Below, piece after piece: positions 9,758-21,038 of a DNA stretch of 64,000 nucleotides. Within the stretch, counting starts at the first letter, position 1; every line of letters begins with the position of its first letter. This DNA comes from Glycocaulis alkaliphilus. GTDB lineage: Bacteria > Pseudomonadota > Alphaproteobacteria > Caulobacterales > Maricaulaceae. The stretch covers positions 2,108,001 to 2,172,000 of the forward strand of contig NZ_CP018911.1 in assembly GCF_004000605.1 (NCBI RefSeq), given 5' to 3'. The translations under genes and the position numbers were made by a program. The notes beneath the pieces were generated by a model, which was given only the letters and a program-made list of their open reading frames with translations, ran no database searches and was not told the DNA's origin.

Positions 9758-9793
9758 CTGCAATGCAATGCGGTTAAGAGCTGCGAAGACGCC

Positions 9794-10882
9794 CTACCCG
9801 GCCGCTTCCGCCGCATCATCCAGATCATCATCCTCGCCCGGACCAACCAGCATTTCCTCGGCAATGAGGCCGGCATTGGCACGGATCTGGTTCTCGATCT
9901 TCTCCGAAATCTCCGGGTGATCGAGCAGGAATTTGCGGGCGTTTTCGCGGCCCTGACCGATGCGCTCGGAGTCATGCGAGTACCATGAGCCGGATTTTTC
10001 GATGATCCCGGCCTTCACGCCCAGATCAATCACCTCGCCCATGCGCGAAATGCCTTCGCCATAGAGAATATCGAACTCCACCTCGCGGAAGGGCGGCGCC
10101 ACCTTGTTCTTGACCACTTTCACGCGCGTCTGGTTACCGATCACCTCGTCACGGTCCTTGATCGCGCCGATGCGGCGAATATCGAGGCGGACCGAGGAAT
10201 AGAATTTCAGCGCATTACCGCCGGTCGTCGTTTCCGGATTGCCAAACATCACGCCGATCTTCATGCGGATCTGGTTGATGAAGATGACAAGACAGTTGGA
10301 CTTGGAGATGGAGCCGGTGAGCTTGCGCAGCGCCTGGCTCATCAGACGGGCCTGAAGGCCCGGCAGGCTGTCGCCCATATCGCCTTCCAGCTCGGCACGC
10401 GGCGTCAGCGCAGCGACAGAGTCGATCACCAGCACATCAATGGCGCCAGAACGCACCAGCGTGTCGGTAATTTCCAGCGACTGCTCACCCGTATCAGGCT
10501 GGGAGACCAGCAACTCACCCACATCCACGCCCAGCTTGCGGGCATAGACCGGATCGAGCGCATGTTCCGCGTCAACGAAGGCGCACACGCCGCCGCGCTT
10601 TTGCGCCTCGGCAATGCAGTGCAGGGCCAGCGTCGTTTTGCCCGAGCTTTCAGGGCCGTAAATCTCGACGATCCGCCCTTTGGGCAGGCCGCCAACGCCC
10701 AGCGCAATGTCCAGCCCCAGCGAGCCGGTGGACACCGCCTCGATATTCTGGTTCGGGCGGGCACCGAGCTTCATGACTGAGCCCTTGCCGAACTGGCGGT
10801 CGATCTGCGTGAGTGCGGCTTCGAGTGCCTTGGACTTGTCCATATCGGTGTCTTTCACCAGTCGGATTGCGGAAGATGCCAT
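9794..10882 (-). CDS. recA: Recombinase RecA
   Basis: This 362-residue RecA is the standard length. The Walker A motif GPESSGKTT is at residues 76-84 and the Walker B-type strand [10 protein letters not shown] is near 155. The L1/L2 DNA-binding loops (including [20 protein letters not shown]) and the acidic C-terminal tail are present. It forms nucleoprotein filaments on single-stranded DNA for homologous recombination and activates LexA cleavage. The start shown has AAGGGA about 10 bases upstream. A downstream ATG at residue 14 (10843) matches the usual [11 protein letters not shown] beginning and could be the real start. A sigma70-like promoter and an SOS box lie directly upstream. Confidence 0.98.
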   Translation of the reverse strand: MASSAIRLVKDTDMDKSKALEAALTQIDRQFGKGSVMKLGARPNQNIEAVSTGSLGLDIALGVGGLPKGRIVEIYGPESSGKTTLALHCIAEAQKRGGVCAFVDAEHALDPVYARKLGVDVGELLVSQPDTGEQSLEITDTLVRSGAIDVLVIDSVAALTPRAELEGDMGDSLPGLQARLMSQALRKLTGSISKSNCLVIFINQIRMKIGVMFGNPETTTGGNALKFYSSVRLDIRRIGAIKDRDEVIGNQTRVKVVKNKVAPPFREVEFDILYGEGISRMGEVIDLGVKAGIIEKSGSWYSHDSERIGQGRENARKFLLDHPEISEKIENQIRANAGLIAEEMLVGPGEDDDLDDAAEAAG

Positions 10883-10942
10883 CGGTTCGGTTCCCTTATT
10901 TCACGCATCGCCCGGATCGGCAATTGCGCTGCGTTGAGGGAA

Positions 10943-10971
10943 TCTGTACCGGATTTGTTCACAGAACACAA
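10943..10971 (-). promoter_or_regulatory. Candidate recA promoter
   Basis: On the minus strand TTGTGT (10971-10966) and TACAGA (10948-10943) are spaced by 17 bp, a plausible -35/-10 pair for the housekeeping sigma factor. The -35 hexamer lies inside the SOS box, so LexA bound there would block RNA polymerase. The predicted transcript leader is about 55 nt. Confidence 0.55.
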
Positions 10972-10978
10972 GCGGAAC
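10964..10978 (-). promoter_or_regulatory. SOS box (LexA operator) of recA
   Basis: On the minus strand the site reads GTTCCGCTTGTGTTC, an exact GTTC-N7-GTTC direct repeat, which is the alphaproteobacterial LexA operator. It lies about 82-96 bp upstream of the recA start used here and overlaps the proposed -35 element. Its half-site GTTC also forms a short palindrome with the adjacent GAAC. Confidence 0.88.
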
Positions 10979-11000
10979 ATTTACGCGCGACGAACACGTC

Positions 11001-13586
11001 CTACCGCCCCAACTCGTCCTTCACGCGCTGGGCCAGCGCCTCCAGGCTGAAGGGCTTGGGCAGGAAGGAAATATCGAGATCCGCCGACAGGGTGTGCGAG
11101 AAATGCTCCTCGGCATAGCCCGAAATGAAGATCACGCGCGCATTGCCGAGATACTGGGTAGCGGCTTTCAGTAGCCCCGGACCGTCCAGCCCCGGCATAA
11201 CCACGTCGGAGATGATGAGATCAAACTCGCCGGGGCGCTCCTCGAGAATCGCGAGAGCCTCTTCGCCATCCTCGGCCTGTTCCACCTCATAGCCGCGCTT
11301 TTTCAGCGTCGCCGCCGTAATGGTGCGTACCGGCGCTTCATCCTCCACCAGCAGGATTCGCCCGCGCCCGGCGAGGTCTGCAGGCTTGCGCTGCACCGGC
11401 ACTTCAGCCTTGCGCGCTTCGGTCTTTGCGATCTCCTCGGCATCGGGCGTGTGGCCGGGCAGATAGATCGAGAAGGTCGTGCCCTCACCGGGCTTCGAAC
11501 GCGCAAACAGGAAGCCGCCGGACTGCTTGACGATGCCATAGACCGTCGCAAGGCCGAGGCCCGTGCCCTTGCCGGGCTCCTTGGTCGTGAAGAACGGCTC
11601 GAAGATTTTCTCCAGCGTGGCCTCATCCATGCCGGAGCCTTCGTCGGCGACGTGAATGGCCGCCCATGGCCCGTCCTTGACGTCCGGCGCGCCAGCCGCG
11701 CGCACGATGGTGGCATCAACGCCTTCGGTGGAGATGGTCAGCGTGCCGCGCCCCTTGGCTGCCATCGCGTCGCGCGCATTGGTGGCAAGGTTCATCAGCG
11801 CGTTGGCAAGCTCGTCCTTGTCAATGCGTACCAACGGCACATCCCGGCCATGACGCACTTCCACGCGCACCCATTCTTCCACGCTCTGGCGCACCAGGTG
11901 TACGGTATCGGCGAGCGTCTCGGTCAGATCGACAGTCTCGACGCGCAGGGTCTGCTTGCGGGCAAAGGCGAGCAGGTGCTTGATCCGGCCTGCCGCCTGC
12001 GCCACCACGCCATTGATGTTCTGCAGGTCCGGATAGGTCGGGTCCCCTACCGGATGGCGCAGCAGCAGATTGTCAGTATTCAGCCGGATCGCGGTCAGGA
12101 AATTGTTGAAGTCGTGCGCCACGCGCGCCACCAGCTCACCGACCGCTTTGAGCTTTTGGGCCTGCGCATACTGGCCTTCCAGCTCGCGCAAAGCCGTGAT
12201 GTCCACCAGATAGGCCGCCCGCTTGCCCGAACGCGCCGGCGACAGGAAGAGATGCACGTCGCGCAAGCCGTCCGACGATTTCAGCTTGAGCGCCACCGGC
12301 TCGCTGCGCCCGGACATGGCCGCAGCAAAGGCCGCCTCCGCACTGTCTCCGAGGCTCCAGTCGAACAGGCTTTCAAATGCCTTGCCCGGCAGCGCCGCGC
12401 CGCCCGACAGCTGCACCAGGGCCGGATTGGCATCCTCGATGATCGAGCGGGCCGGGTCGGCGCCGTCAAGGCGCGCCACGCCAAACGGCGCGCTGGCAAA
12501 CATGTCATCGAAGGTCCGTCCAGTACGCCCGCCGGTGTGCTGGGCAATCATCTGGGCGACGCCGGGGGGCGTGCCTGCCGCCGTCAGCCCGTAAACCACG
12601 GCGCGCGCGCGCACAGGGCGCCCCTCATCCCATTCAACGGCGAGGGTAATCGGGCTTTCAACACCTTCGCGAGCCAGCAGCCGCGCATCAAGGCGCACAA
12701 CGCCCTTCTCGCCGCGGGTTTTCAGGAAGCCCTTGGCCATGTCACCGGCCAGGAAGTCTTTCACCTTCAGGGCCTGCCCCTCAGGCACATCCAGCCAGGA
12801 GCGCAAGGTCGCATTGGCGGCCAGCACACGGCCCTCGCCATCGGCCATGAACAGGCCCACCGGCGCATGCTCGGCCCAGTCCGGCGTTCCGGCTTCAGCT
12901 TCCAGCGTGTCGCCTGCGCGCACTTCGGTGAAGCGCCACAGCGCGCCGCCCTGCGGCACCGGATCAATGGAAACGCTATACACGCCGCCACCGGACTCTC
13001 CGAGCGCGGTAAGGGTTTCACGGGCGGCCTCGCCCGATGCGGCTGCGCGCGACAGACGGTAGAGCGCGCCGCCCGAACTGCCCGGCCACAAACGGTCCGG
13101 CGCTGGCAGGGCAATGCCTGCCGTCAGCGGCATCACGGTCTTTGCCAGCTTCTGGTAGGCGTTATTGGCCCAGATCGCCCGCCCACGCACATCGGTGATG
13201 AGTATCGGTTCGCCAGCCGCATCAATGGCGGCACTGACCAGCGCATCAGCCTTGGGCCGGACCGCAGGCTCAATGCGCAGCGAGCGCGCAGCGCTCTCCC
13301 CGGCGGCCAGCGCGAACATCAGAATGAAGGCAACGAACGCTATGCCCGACAACAGCACAAACCCGTGCCAGCCCGCCGTCGACGCCGCAATGAGCGAGAA
13401 GCCGGCCGCCCCAAGCGCCAGCAGGCCCGAAATCCAGAACACGGTGCGCGCCAGCAGCGTGATCCGGCTCTGACGCTCTCTGGGAAGCGACTGCTTACGC
13501 ACCGACACAGGTCCGGTACTGCCCTTCGCGGGCTTCGGATCCGGCTTTGCGGCCTTGTCTGTACGGGCGGGGGCGTCGGTCATCAC
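11001..13586 (-). CDS. cckA: Cell-cycle hybrid histidine kinase CckA
   Basis: This is an 861-residue hybrid kinase. Two hydrophobic helices (about 43-66 and 76-96) anchor it, followed by PAS-like segments (about 115-470). The dimerisation domain has the phospho-acceptor H491 in [12 protein letters not shown], with the CckA-typical [11 protein letters not shown] just after it. The ATPase domain has an N-box ([12 protein letters not shown]) and Gly boxes ([18 protein letters not shown]). A C-terminal receiver carries D794 in ISDVVMPG and K844. In Caulobacter, CckA passes phosphate through ChpT to CtrA and CpdR. Caulobacter CckA is 691 residues with His322, so this one is longer by about 170 residues N-terminal to the kinase core. 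A position next to the flagellar genes and near recA-alaS fits the order I recall from Caulobacter. Confidence 0.93.
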   Translation of the reverse strand: MMTDAPARTDKAAKPDPKPAKGSTGPVSVRKQSLPRERQSRITLLARTVFWISGLLALGAAGFSLIAASTAGWHGFVLLSGIAFVAFILMFALAAGESAARSLRIEPAVRPKADALVSAAIDAAGEPILITDVRGRAIWANNAYQKLAKTVMPLTAGIALPAPDRLWPGSSGGALYRLSRAAASGEAARETLTALGESGGGVYSVSIDPVPQGGALWRFTEVRAGDTLEAEAGTPDWAEHAPVGLFMADGEGRVLAANATLRSWLDVPEGQALKVKDFLAGDMAKGFLKTRGEKGVVRLDARLLAREGVESPITLAVEWDEGRPVRARAVVYGLTAAGTPPGVAQMIAQHTGGRTGRTFDDMFASAPFGVARLDGADPARSIIEDANPALVQLSGGAALPGKAFESLFDWSLGDSAEAAFAAAMSGRSEPVALKLKSSDGLRDVHLFLSPARSGKRAAYLVDITALRELEGQYAQAQKLKAVGELVARVAHDFNNFLTAIRLNTDNLLLRHPVGDPTYPDLQNINGVVAQAAGRIKHLLAFARKQTLRVETVDLTETLADTVHLVRQSVEEWVRVEVRHGRDVPLVRIDKDELANALMNLATNARDAMAAKGRGTLTISTEGVDATIVRAAGAPDVKDGPWAAIHVADEGSGMDEATLEKIFEPFFTTKEPGKGTGLGLATVYGIVKQSGGFLFARSKPGEGTTFSIYLPGHTPDAEEIAKTEARKAEVPVQRKPADLAGRGRILLVEDEAPVRTITAATLKKRGYEVEQAEDGEEALAILEERPGEFDLIISDVVMPGLDGPGLLKAATQYLGNARVIFISGYAEEHFSHTLSADLDISFLPKPFSLEALAQRVKDELGR

Positions 13587-13688
13587 GGCACTCCGTGTGG
13601 GAAAAGCGATTCGGCCACTGGTTTGACCGATTCAGGTTAACCAGTTTTCCGCGCCCTGACGAAAACTTCTGCGGCAGGCTGCGCGCTC

Positions 13689-13772
13689 GAGCGCGCCGAT
13701 TACGGGCCAAGCCAGCGCTTCTATTTCGAGGACCGGGACGGGATCGAGTACGAGGTGGTGAGCTATTCCTAG
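13689..13772 (+). pseudogene. 3' remnant of a VOC/glyoxalase-type gene
   Basis: In the flhB-cckA gap the plus strand encodes ADYGPSQRFYFEDRDGIEYE and then VVSYS before a TAG stop. This is the closing beta-strand pattern of vicinal-oxygen-chelate (glyoxalase/dioxygenase) proteins, with its metal-ligand Glu. The frame runs back only to a stop at 13638, about 44 codons in all, without a start or the rest of the domain, so this looks like the truncated tail of a deleted gene. Its TAG overlaps the flhB stop on the other strand (CTAG). The remainder of 13587-13688 shows nothing else. Confidence 0.5.
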
Positions 13773-14836
13773 CGCCGTTTTTTCAGCGAGAGCACATAGC
13801 CGATCACCTTGGCGACTGCCGCGAAGTGTTCCGGCGGAATCACCTCGTCGAGATCGACGCTGGCGTGCAGGGCGCGCGCCAGCGGCGGATCTTCGACGAT
13901 CGGCACGCCGTGCTCCTCGGCGATCTCGCGGATTTTCAACGCCACCGCTTCCACGCCCTTGGCCACGCATATCGGCGCGGCTGTCACACCCTGCTGGTAT
14001 TTCAGCGCCACCGCGTAGTGGGTCGGGTTGGTGATGACGACAGCCGCCTCCGGCACGGCGGCCATCATGCGCTTTCTGGCCCGCTCCTGACGTATCTGGC
14101 GCAGGCGCGCGCGCACCATCGGGTCGCCTTCGGACTCCTTGAACTCATCGCGGATCTCGCGGCGGCTCATCTTGTTGCGGTCATAGAATTGCTGGCGCTG
14201 GAAAATGTAATCGGCCAGTGCGATGATCGCGAACACCGCCAGCGCCGCCAGCATGAGCTGGATGGCAATCTCACGGAACAGCACCAGAATCTGGGCTGGC
14301 GCCACGGCAGGCAGACCGGCCAGCAGCGACTGGCGCGGCCACAGCACAATGGTGATGGCGATGGCCACCAGCGCCATCTTGGCGAGGCCCTTGACGAAAT
14401 TCACCCAGCCCTGAGGCCCGAGAATACGCTTCACGCCTTCGACAGGGTTCAGCTTGCTGAGCTTGGGCTCCAGCTTGGACGTGGTGAAGATCAGCCCGTG
14501 CTGGACAAAATGGCCCGCCAGCGCCGCCGCAATGATCGCCCCGAACGCCAGCCCCATGACCAGCAGGACCTTCATCACCGCAGCCATGGTCAGCGCCAGC
14601 GCGCCGGTATTATCGAGCGACATCTCGTGAGGCTGGGAAAGGAAGACTGACAGCTCGCGCGTCAGCCCTGCACCCATGGACGGCCCGAAGGCGGCCAGCA
14701 CGCCAAGGCCTGCCGCCAGGATAAACCAGGCCGGGATTTCCTGGGATTTGGGGACGTCGCCTTTCTCGCGCGCCTTGTCCAGCTTTCGCTGGCTTGGCGG
14801 CTCGGTCTTTTCGCTCTTGTCTTCACCTTCTGCCAT
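13769..14836 (-). CDS. flhB: Flagellar type III export switch protein FlhB
   Basis: This 355-residue membrane protein is part of the flagellar export gate. The N-terminal KSEKTEPPSQRKLDKAREKG signature is followed by four membrane helices (about 31-48, 87-110, 140-165 and 185-210). The cytoplasmic domain contains NPTHYAVAL (about residues 268-276), the autocleavage site between Asn and Pro that switches export from rod/hook to filament substrates. It is the last gene of fliQ-fliR-flhB, with 7 bp to fliR. Its stop codon overlaps that of a VOC gene remnant on the opposite strand. Confidence 0.97.
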   Translation of the reverse strand: MAEGEDKSEKTEPPSQRKLDKAREKGDVPKSQEIPAWFILAAGLGVLAAFGPSMGAGLTRELSVFLSQPHEMSLDNTGALALTMAAVMKVLLVMGLAFGAIIAAALAGHFVQHGLIFTTSKLEPKLSKLNPVEGVKRILGPQGWVNFVKGLAKMALVAIAITIVLWPRQSLLAGLPAVAPAQILVLFREIAIQLMLAALAVFAIIALADYIFQRQQFYDRNKMSRREIRDEFKESEGDPMVRARLRQIRQERARKRMMAAVPEAAVVITNPTHYAVALKYQQGVTAAPICVAKGVEAVALKIREIAEEHGVPIVEDPPLARALHASVDLDEVIPPEHFAAVAKVIGYVLSLKKRR

Positions 14837-14843
14837 GTGATCC

Positions 14844-15602
14844 TCACATCAGCGTTGCGGTGAAGGCTTCAAAGCGCTCCAGCCAGACCATGGCGATAGT
14901 ACCAAGGGCGAGCGCGAAAATGGTGAAACCGATCAGGATGTTCACCGGCATGGCGACGAAAAATATCTGCACTTGGGGCATCATTTTCGAGAGCACGCCA
15001 AGGCCCAGATAGAAGACGAGCCCGAACAGGACCAGCGGGGCGGCCAGCTGGATACCGATATTGAACGCGCTGATGAAAATATCCACGGCCCATTGCGCCG
15101 CATCACCCCACATGGGCACCTGACCGGCCGGCATCATCATGTAGGAGCCGGCCGCCGCCTGCAGCAGCAGATGGTGCAGATTGGTGGTGAAGATCAGCAC
15201 GATGAAAAGCAGGTTCAGGAAGGCCGCCGGCAAGGCGCCGGTCTGACCTTGCGCCGGGTCAAACGCCTGGGCCATGGCAATACCGCTCTGATAGCCGATC
15301 ACCTGGCCTGCCACGGATGCGGAGGCCAGCAGCATGCGTGCAACGCCGCCAATCATCAGGCCGATGACCGCCTCGCCAGCGACATAGCCAGCAAGCCCGC
15401 CGAGCGTATCAGGCTGCGCGGGCAGCATCGGCGCCACGACCGGCCCGATGGCAAAGGAGAATGCCAGCGCGAAAGACAGCCTGATGCGGATCGGGATGCC
15501 CGGCTCGGCAAAGCCCGGCAGCAGCATGAGGATTGCGCCCATGCGGGCGAACACCAGCGCGGCGGCAAAGACGATGGCAGGAAGATCGAAGGTCAGAATC
15601 AT
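14844..15602 (-). CDS. fliR: Flagellar export gate protein FliR
   Basis: This is a 252-residue polytopic membrane protein with about six hydrophobic helices and the FliR-typical segments RMGAILMLLPGF near 20, IGFTIFALALG near 225, and LNLLFIVLIFTTNLHHLLL near 125. It forms the core of the flagellar type III export gate with FliP and FliQ. It is 7 bp from fliQ upstream and 7 bp from flhB downstream, so the three genes form one operon on the minus strand. Confidence 0.96.
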   Translation of the reverse strand: MILTFDLPAIVFAAALVFARMGAILMLLPGFAEPGIPIRIRLSFALAFSFAIGPVVAPMLPAQPDTLGGLAGYVAGEAVIGLMIGGVARMLLASASVAGQVIGYQSGIAMAQAFDPAQGQTGALPAAFLNLLFIVLIFTTNLHHLLLQAAAGSYMMMPAGQVPMWGDAAQWAVDIFISAFNIGIQLAAPLVLFGLVFYLGLGVLSKMMPQVQIFFVAMPVNILIGFTIFALALGTIAMVWLERFEAFTATLM

Positions 15603-15609
15603 CGCGGCT

Positions 15610-15873
15610 TCAGCCTGCCGCGATTCTGTCCGCGATATTGGTCATGAATGCGCCCAGCACCGCGCCCATCAGCGGCATAAAGACAATCAGCGCCAGGAAG
15701 ATCGCGAAAATCTTCGGCACGAAGACCAGCGTCATCTCCTGCACCTGCGTCAATGCCTGAAACAGCGCGATGATGACGCCAACGGTCAGCCCGACAATCA
15801 TGATGGGCGCGGCCATGGCAAGCATGGTCCAGATGGCTTCACGGCCAACATCAAGCACTTCTGCGCCCGTCAT
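15610..15873 (-). CDS. fliQ: Flagellar export gate protein FliQ
   Basis: This is an 87-residue protein with two membrane helices (about 15-40 and 50-77) and the family pattern MIVGLTVGVIIALFQALTQV followed by QEMTLVFVPK. It is the normal length for FliQ, the small export gate subunit of the flagellar type III system. It is the first gene of fliQ-fliR-flhB. A CtrA-like direct repeat of TTAA lies about 55-65 bp upstream of the start. Confidence 0.95.
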   Translation of the reverse strand: MTGAEVLDVGREAIWTMLAMAAPIMIVGLTVGVIIALFQALTQVQEMTLVFVPKIFAIFLALIVFMPLMGAVLGAFMTNIADRIAAG

Positions 15874-15925
15874 TCTGTCAGGCTCCCGCTGGCGTTACGT
15901 GTTGGTCCAGACGCCATTGCGCCGG

Positions 15926-15939
15926 TTAAGAAAGGTTAA
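15926..15939 (-). promoter_or_regulatory. CtrA-like direct repeat upstream of fliQ (non-canonical spacing)
   Basis: On the minus strand TTAACCTTTCTTAACC holds two TTAACC repeats, but the two TTAA units are separated by 6 bp instead of the consensus 7. Caulobacter fliQ is a known CtrA target and the position suits a promoter element. The spacing defect keeps this a candidate only. Confidence 0.4.
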
Positions 15940-15956
15940 ACATCCGTTTACCCTGT

Positions 15957-16250
15957 TTACGCGTTATCGCGCCGCCACCGCTCCATGGCGCCGGAAATGG
16001 CAAACGTTTCCCGGTATTTGGGCGAACCTGACGGACGAGGCGGGCGCTCCGATGTCAGCGCCATGATCTCGGCCAGCTTGTTGTGGGCAGCGCCCGCCTG
16101 CCCGGCCCCGATATAGGCGTGCAGCTCAACGAGTGCGTTGGACAGCGGATCGTGAGCGCGGATCACGAAATAGGGCTCATCGTCGGCAAGATCGGGCAGG
16201 CAGTCGAACTGCGAGGGATTGGCCTTCGAGCCAAGCGGTGCATCACTCAT
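15957..16250 (-). CDS. Conserved hypothetical protein upstream of fliQ
   Basis: This 97-residue soluble protein starts MSDAPLGSKANPSQFDCLPD. I do not recognise a domain. It has an acidic first half, a central FVIRAHDPLSNALVELHAYI segment that looks helical, and a basic C-terminus. The frame extends upstream to 16403, but that part is Arg/Pro-rich and unlikely to be translated. The ATG at 16250 is preceded by AAAGGG. It shares a strand with the fliQ operon and ends 83 bp before it. It may be a small regulator or structural accessory, but nothing in the sequence proves a role. Confidence 0.6.
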   Translation of the reverse strand: MSDAPLGSKANPSQFDCLPDLADDEPYFVIRAHDPLSNALVELHAYIGAGQAGAAHNKLAEIMALTSERPPRPSGSPKYRETFAISGAMERWRRDNA

Positions 16251-16457
16251 TGTTTCAACCCTTTCCAGCCGGGACATGGGAACCGCCGAAAAGCGGCCTG
16301 CAGTCGGCAGTTCTAGCCGATTCCCTGCCCGCTGGCATTTACGCACATACCCTCTTTTCGGCGCCCCCGTTGATTGCCAAATATGTCGATGCGCGGCGGA
16401 CACCCTTGCGGCCCGCGCGCAATATTTTTTTGAGCGTTCTTTTGTCTGGAGTTCCCC

Positions 16458-16724
16458 ATGACCACCGAGACCGCCGCGTCACCGGCGCGGCTCACCCTGT
16501 ATGCCATCATCGCCGCTGTGACCGGCTCGCTCTTCATCACCGTTACCGGCTTTCTGACCGTCGCGGCCGTGATCTGGGCGCTGGGCATGACCCTGCACCT
16601 GCCCATGCTGGCCATCGAGATCGGCGAAGTGCTCGCCGGTATCGGCGCAGTGGTGCTGACCGTGATCCTTATCCGCGGCGCCCTCGCGCTGGAGCGGCAG
16701 AGACTGACCGGCGAACTGGTCTGA
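16458..16724 (+). CDS. Small two-helix membrane protein
   Basis: This is an 88-residue protein with two hydrophobic spans (about 13-42 and 50-74) and a short basic tail (RGALALERQRLTGELV). The family was not recognised. A GGAG-type ribosome site (TCTGGAGTTCCCC) precedes the ATG by 7 bases. It is divergent from the small gene upstream of fliQ and 105 bp ahead of the DUF4349 lipoprotein on the same strand. The coding call rests on the ribosome site, codon-position GC bias and the clean membrane topology. Confidence 0.6.
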   Translation: MTTETAASPARLTLYAIIAAVTGSLFITVTGFLTVAAVIWALGMTLHLPMLAIEIGEVLAGIGAVVLTVILIRGALALERQRLTGELV

Positions 16725-16829
16725 CATTCGCCGTCAGCCGGGCCAGCCCGTCTTGCCGTTGCCATAATTGACCGCGCACACTTCCCCCCGGATACGCCAT
16801 CATCTGGCGGCAACGGGGAGGAATGTGTG

Positions 16830-17756
16830 ATGACAGTTCGCGTGATGACGGGCGCGGTATTGCTGGCTGCGCTTGCGCTGGCAGCTTGTGGTAATGGCGG
16901 TCAGGACGGTGGCTTTCGCGATCGCGGCGATGCGGCAGTAGACGCCGCCTCTCCGCCGCAAATGTATGAGATGGCACTGTCCTCCCGACAGGCCAGCCCC
17001 GCTCCGCCCCCGCCGCCACAAGCAGGCGCGCAGGAGGAACAGGCGGCTCTGCTGGCCTATGCGCATAATTACGGCCTGCGCCTGCCAGCCCGCGTACTGG
17101 CCGATGTTCACACCGCCCACCAGCAGGCCTGCGCGGCAGCCGGTGGCAGTGTCTGCCGCGTCGTCAGCGCGACGATCAATGATCCTGATGGCGAGCGCCC
17201 CTCCGGCGCGCTGGAGATACGCGCCCGGCCGGACTGGATCGCCAGCTTCCGCGAACGCCTGGCGGGCGAGGTCGATGAGGCCGGCGGCAATATCCAGAGC
17301 GAAAACACCAGCGTTGATGATCTGACCACCCAGATTGTCGACGGCGAAGCACGTCTTCGCGCCCAGACGGCCCTGCGTGACCGGCTGCAAGCCCTGCTGG
17401 AGACCAATGAAGGCCCCATGGCCGACATACTGGCCGTCGAGCGGGAGCTGGCCCGCGTGCAGGCCGATATCGACAGCCGCGCCAGCGTCATCGCGGCGCT
17501 GCGTACACGCGTCGAGACATCGCGCCTGACGCTGCACTACCACCCGATTGTCAGCCAGACCTCGCCGGTGCGCTTCAACCCGATCATGCAGGCGCTGGAA
17601 GACTTCACCGACACGCTCTCTGAAGGCGTGGCAGCGGTGATCGTGTTCATAGCCGTGATCCTGCCCTGGCTGATCCTTCTGATACCGGCGGTCTTCCTCA
17701 TTCGCTGGCTGCTGGTGCGGCGCAAGCGCAAGAAGGCTGTAGCCAAGCCATCATAG
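16830..17756 (+). CDS. DUF4349-type lipoprotein with C-terminal membrane segment
   Basis: This 308-residue protein has a lipoprotein signal peptide ending LALAAC (lipidated Cys20) and then a Pro-rich linker. A long helical extracytoplasmic domain follows, with the pattern SFRERLAGEVDEAGGNI through TRVETSRLTLHYH (about 145-240), which is the DUF4349 signature. A C-terminal hydrophobic helix (about 270-297) ends in a very basic tail. The start is ATG at 16830 with GGGGAGG upstream. A GTG lies 3 bases earlier. It resembles a membrane-tethered coiled-coil protein, but the family function is unknown. A strong hairpin follows it. Confidence 0.8.
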   Translation: MTVRVMTGAVLLAALALAACGNGGQDGGFRDRGDAAVDAASPPQMYEMALSSRQASPAPPPPPQAGAQEEQAALLAYAHNYGLRLPARVLADVHTAHQQACAAAGGSVCRVVSATINDPDGERPSGALEIRARPDWIASFRERLAGEVDEAGGNIQSENTSVDDLTTQIVDGEARLRAQTALRDRLQALLETNEGPMADILAVERELARVQADIDSRASVIAALRTRVETSRLTLHYHPIVSQTSPVRFNPIMQALEDFTDTLSEGVAAVIVFIAVILPWLILLIPAVFLIRWLLVRRKRKKAVAKPS

Positions 17757-17766
17757 TCCGGTCCTG

Positions 17767-17800
17767 ACGCGCCGTTTGCACAGACGTGCAAACGGCGCGT
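17767..17800 (+). terminator. Perfect 15-bp hairpin after the DUF4349 gene
   Basis: ACGCGCCGTTTGCAC (17767-17781) and its exact complement (17786-17800) enclose the 4-base loop AGAC, 10 bp after the stop codon. The hairpin is very stable but no U-run follows, so it could terminate transcription or protect the 3' end of the message. Confidence 0.6.
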
Positions 17801-17887
17801 TAACCACGCTCTTTAACGCCGCTCTAAACCGGCTGGCGTAATGTGTCCGTGATTTCGCCTCTCCGGCGAGAAACAGCGGAGCCTGTC

Positions 17888-18442
17888 ATGGCCAAGGCCG
17901 TCTTTCACAAGCACCAGCGCGTGTTCGTCCATCCGGTCGGCACATGGGCGCTGGTGGAGAAGGTCAAGCCGCAATGGGTCCGCGATGTCGAGGAGCCGGT
18001 AAAGGTCTTCTACGATTGCGGGCTGGGGCGCGATTTCCAGGCGCACGAGCTGGCGGTTGAAGATGGCGGCGGCGAAAACACGGGCAATAACTGGCGTGTA
18101 CTGCGCGCGGCCAATAAATGGCAGACGCCCGAAGAATGCGCCCACCACCCCTTCCCCGGCACCTATCCGGTGGTCGTCACCGACCAGCAGAACTGGGGCG
18201 GCTGGCGTACGCCGGGCGCCGAATATGACCGCGACCCGCACCGCATCGAGACGCAAGCGCGCCTGATCGCGCAGGCCCCGCGCCTTCTGGCACTGGCTGA
18301 AGCGGTGGCGCGCGCCGTTGCCGACAATCCTGAATGCGGGCCCGAACTGGTGGGGCTTGCCCGCCAGATGTCAGAGACCGTGCGCACGGTCCGGGCGAAG
18401 CCGGGCGAGGCGGGAAGCGCGGCCAGCCAGGCCGCCGAATAA
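17888..18442 (+). CDS. Conserved hypothetical protein
   Basis: This is a 184-residue soluble protein with no signal peptide or membrane helix. It is rich in Trp and aromatic residues in the first 120 residues (VGTWALVEKVKPQWV, NNWRVLRAANKW, QNWGGWRTPGAEYD) and helical and Ala-rich afterwards. The frame extends upstream to 17843, but the ATG at 17888 has GGAG six bases upstream and gives the cleaner N-terminus MAKAVFHKHQRVFVHPVG. I do not recognise the family. It lies 51 bp before the PleC-like kinase on the same strand, so co-transcription is possible. Confidence 0.65.
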   Translation: MAKAVFHKHQRVFVHPVGTWALVEKVKPQWVRDVEEPVKVFYDCGLGRDFQAHELAVEDGGGENTGNNWRVLRAANKWQTPEECAHHPFPGTYPVVVTDQQNWGGWRTPGAEYDRDPHRIETQARLIAQAPRLLALAEAVARAVADNPECGPELVGLARQMSETVRTVRAKPGEAGSAASQAAE

Positions 18443-18493
18443 TACCTTAGAGGCGCTGGACGTTTACCGGCCTGCAACCCTATTCTGGGAGCG

Positions 18494-21037
<2,544 letters not shown>

Positions 21038-21038
21038 C

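Noticed and set aside
11451-13640. A 729-codon open frame antisense to cckA
   Set aside because: It is a GC-driven shadow frame. It has an His/Arg/Gln-rich composition with no recognisable domain, while the opposite strand encodes a clean kinase.
17800-17817. TTAA pair upstream of 17888 as a CtrA box
   Set aside because: The two TTAA units are separated by 9 bp, not 7, and no other promoter elements fit.
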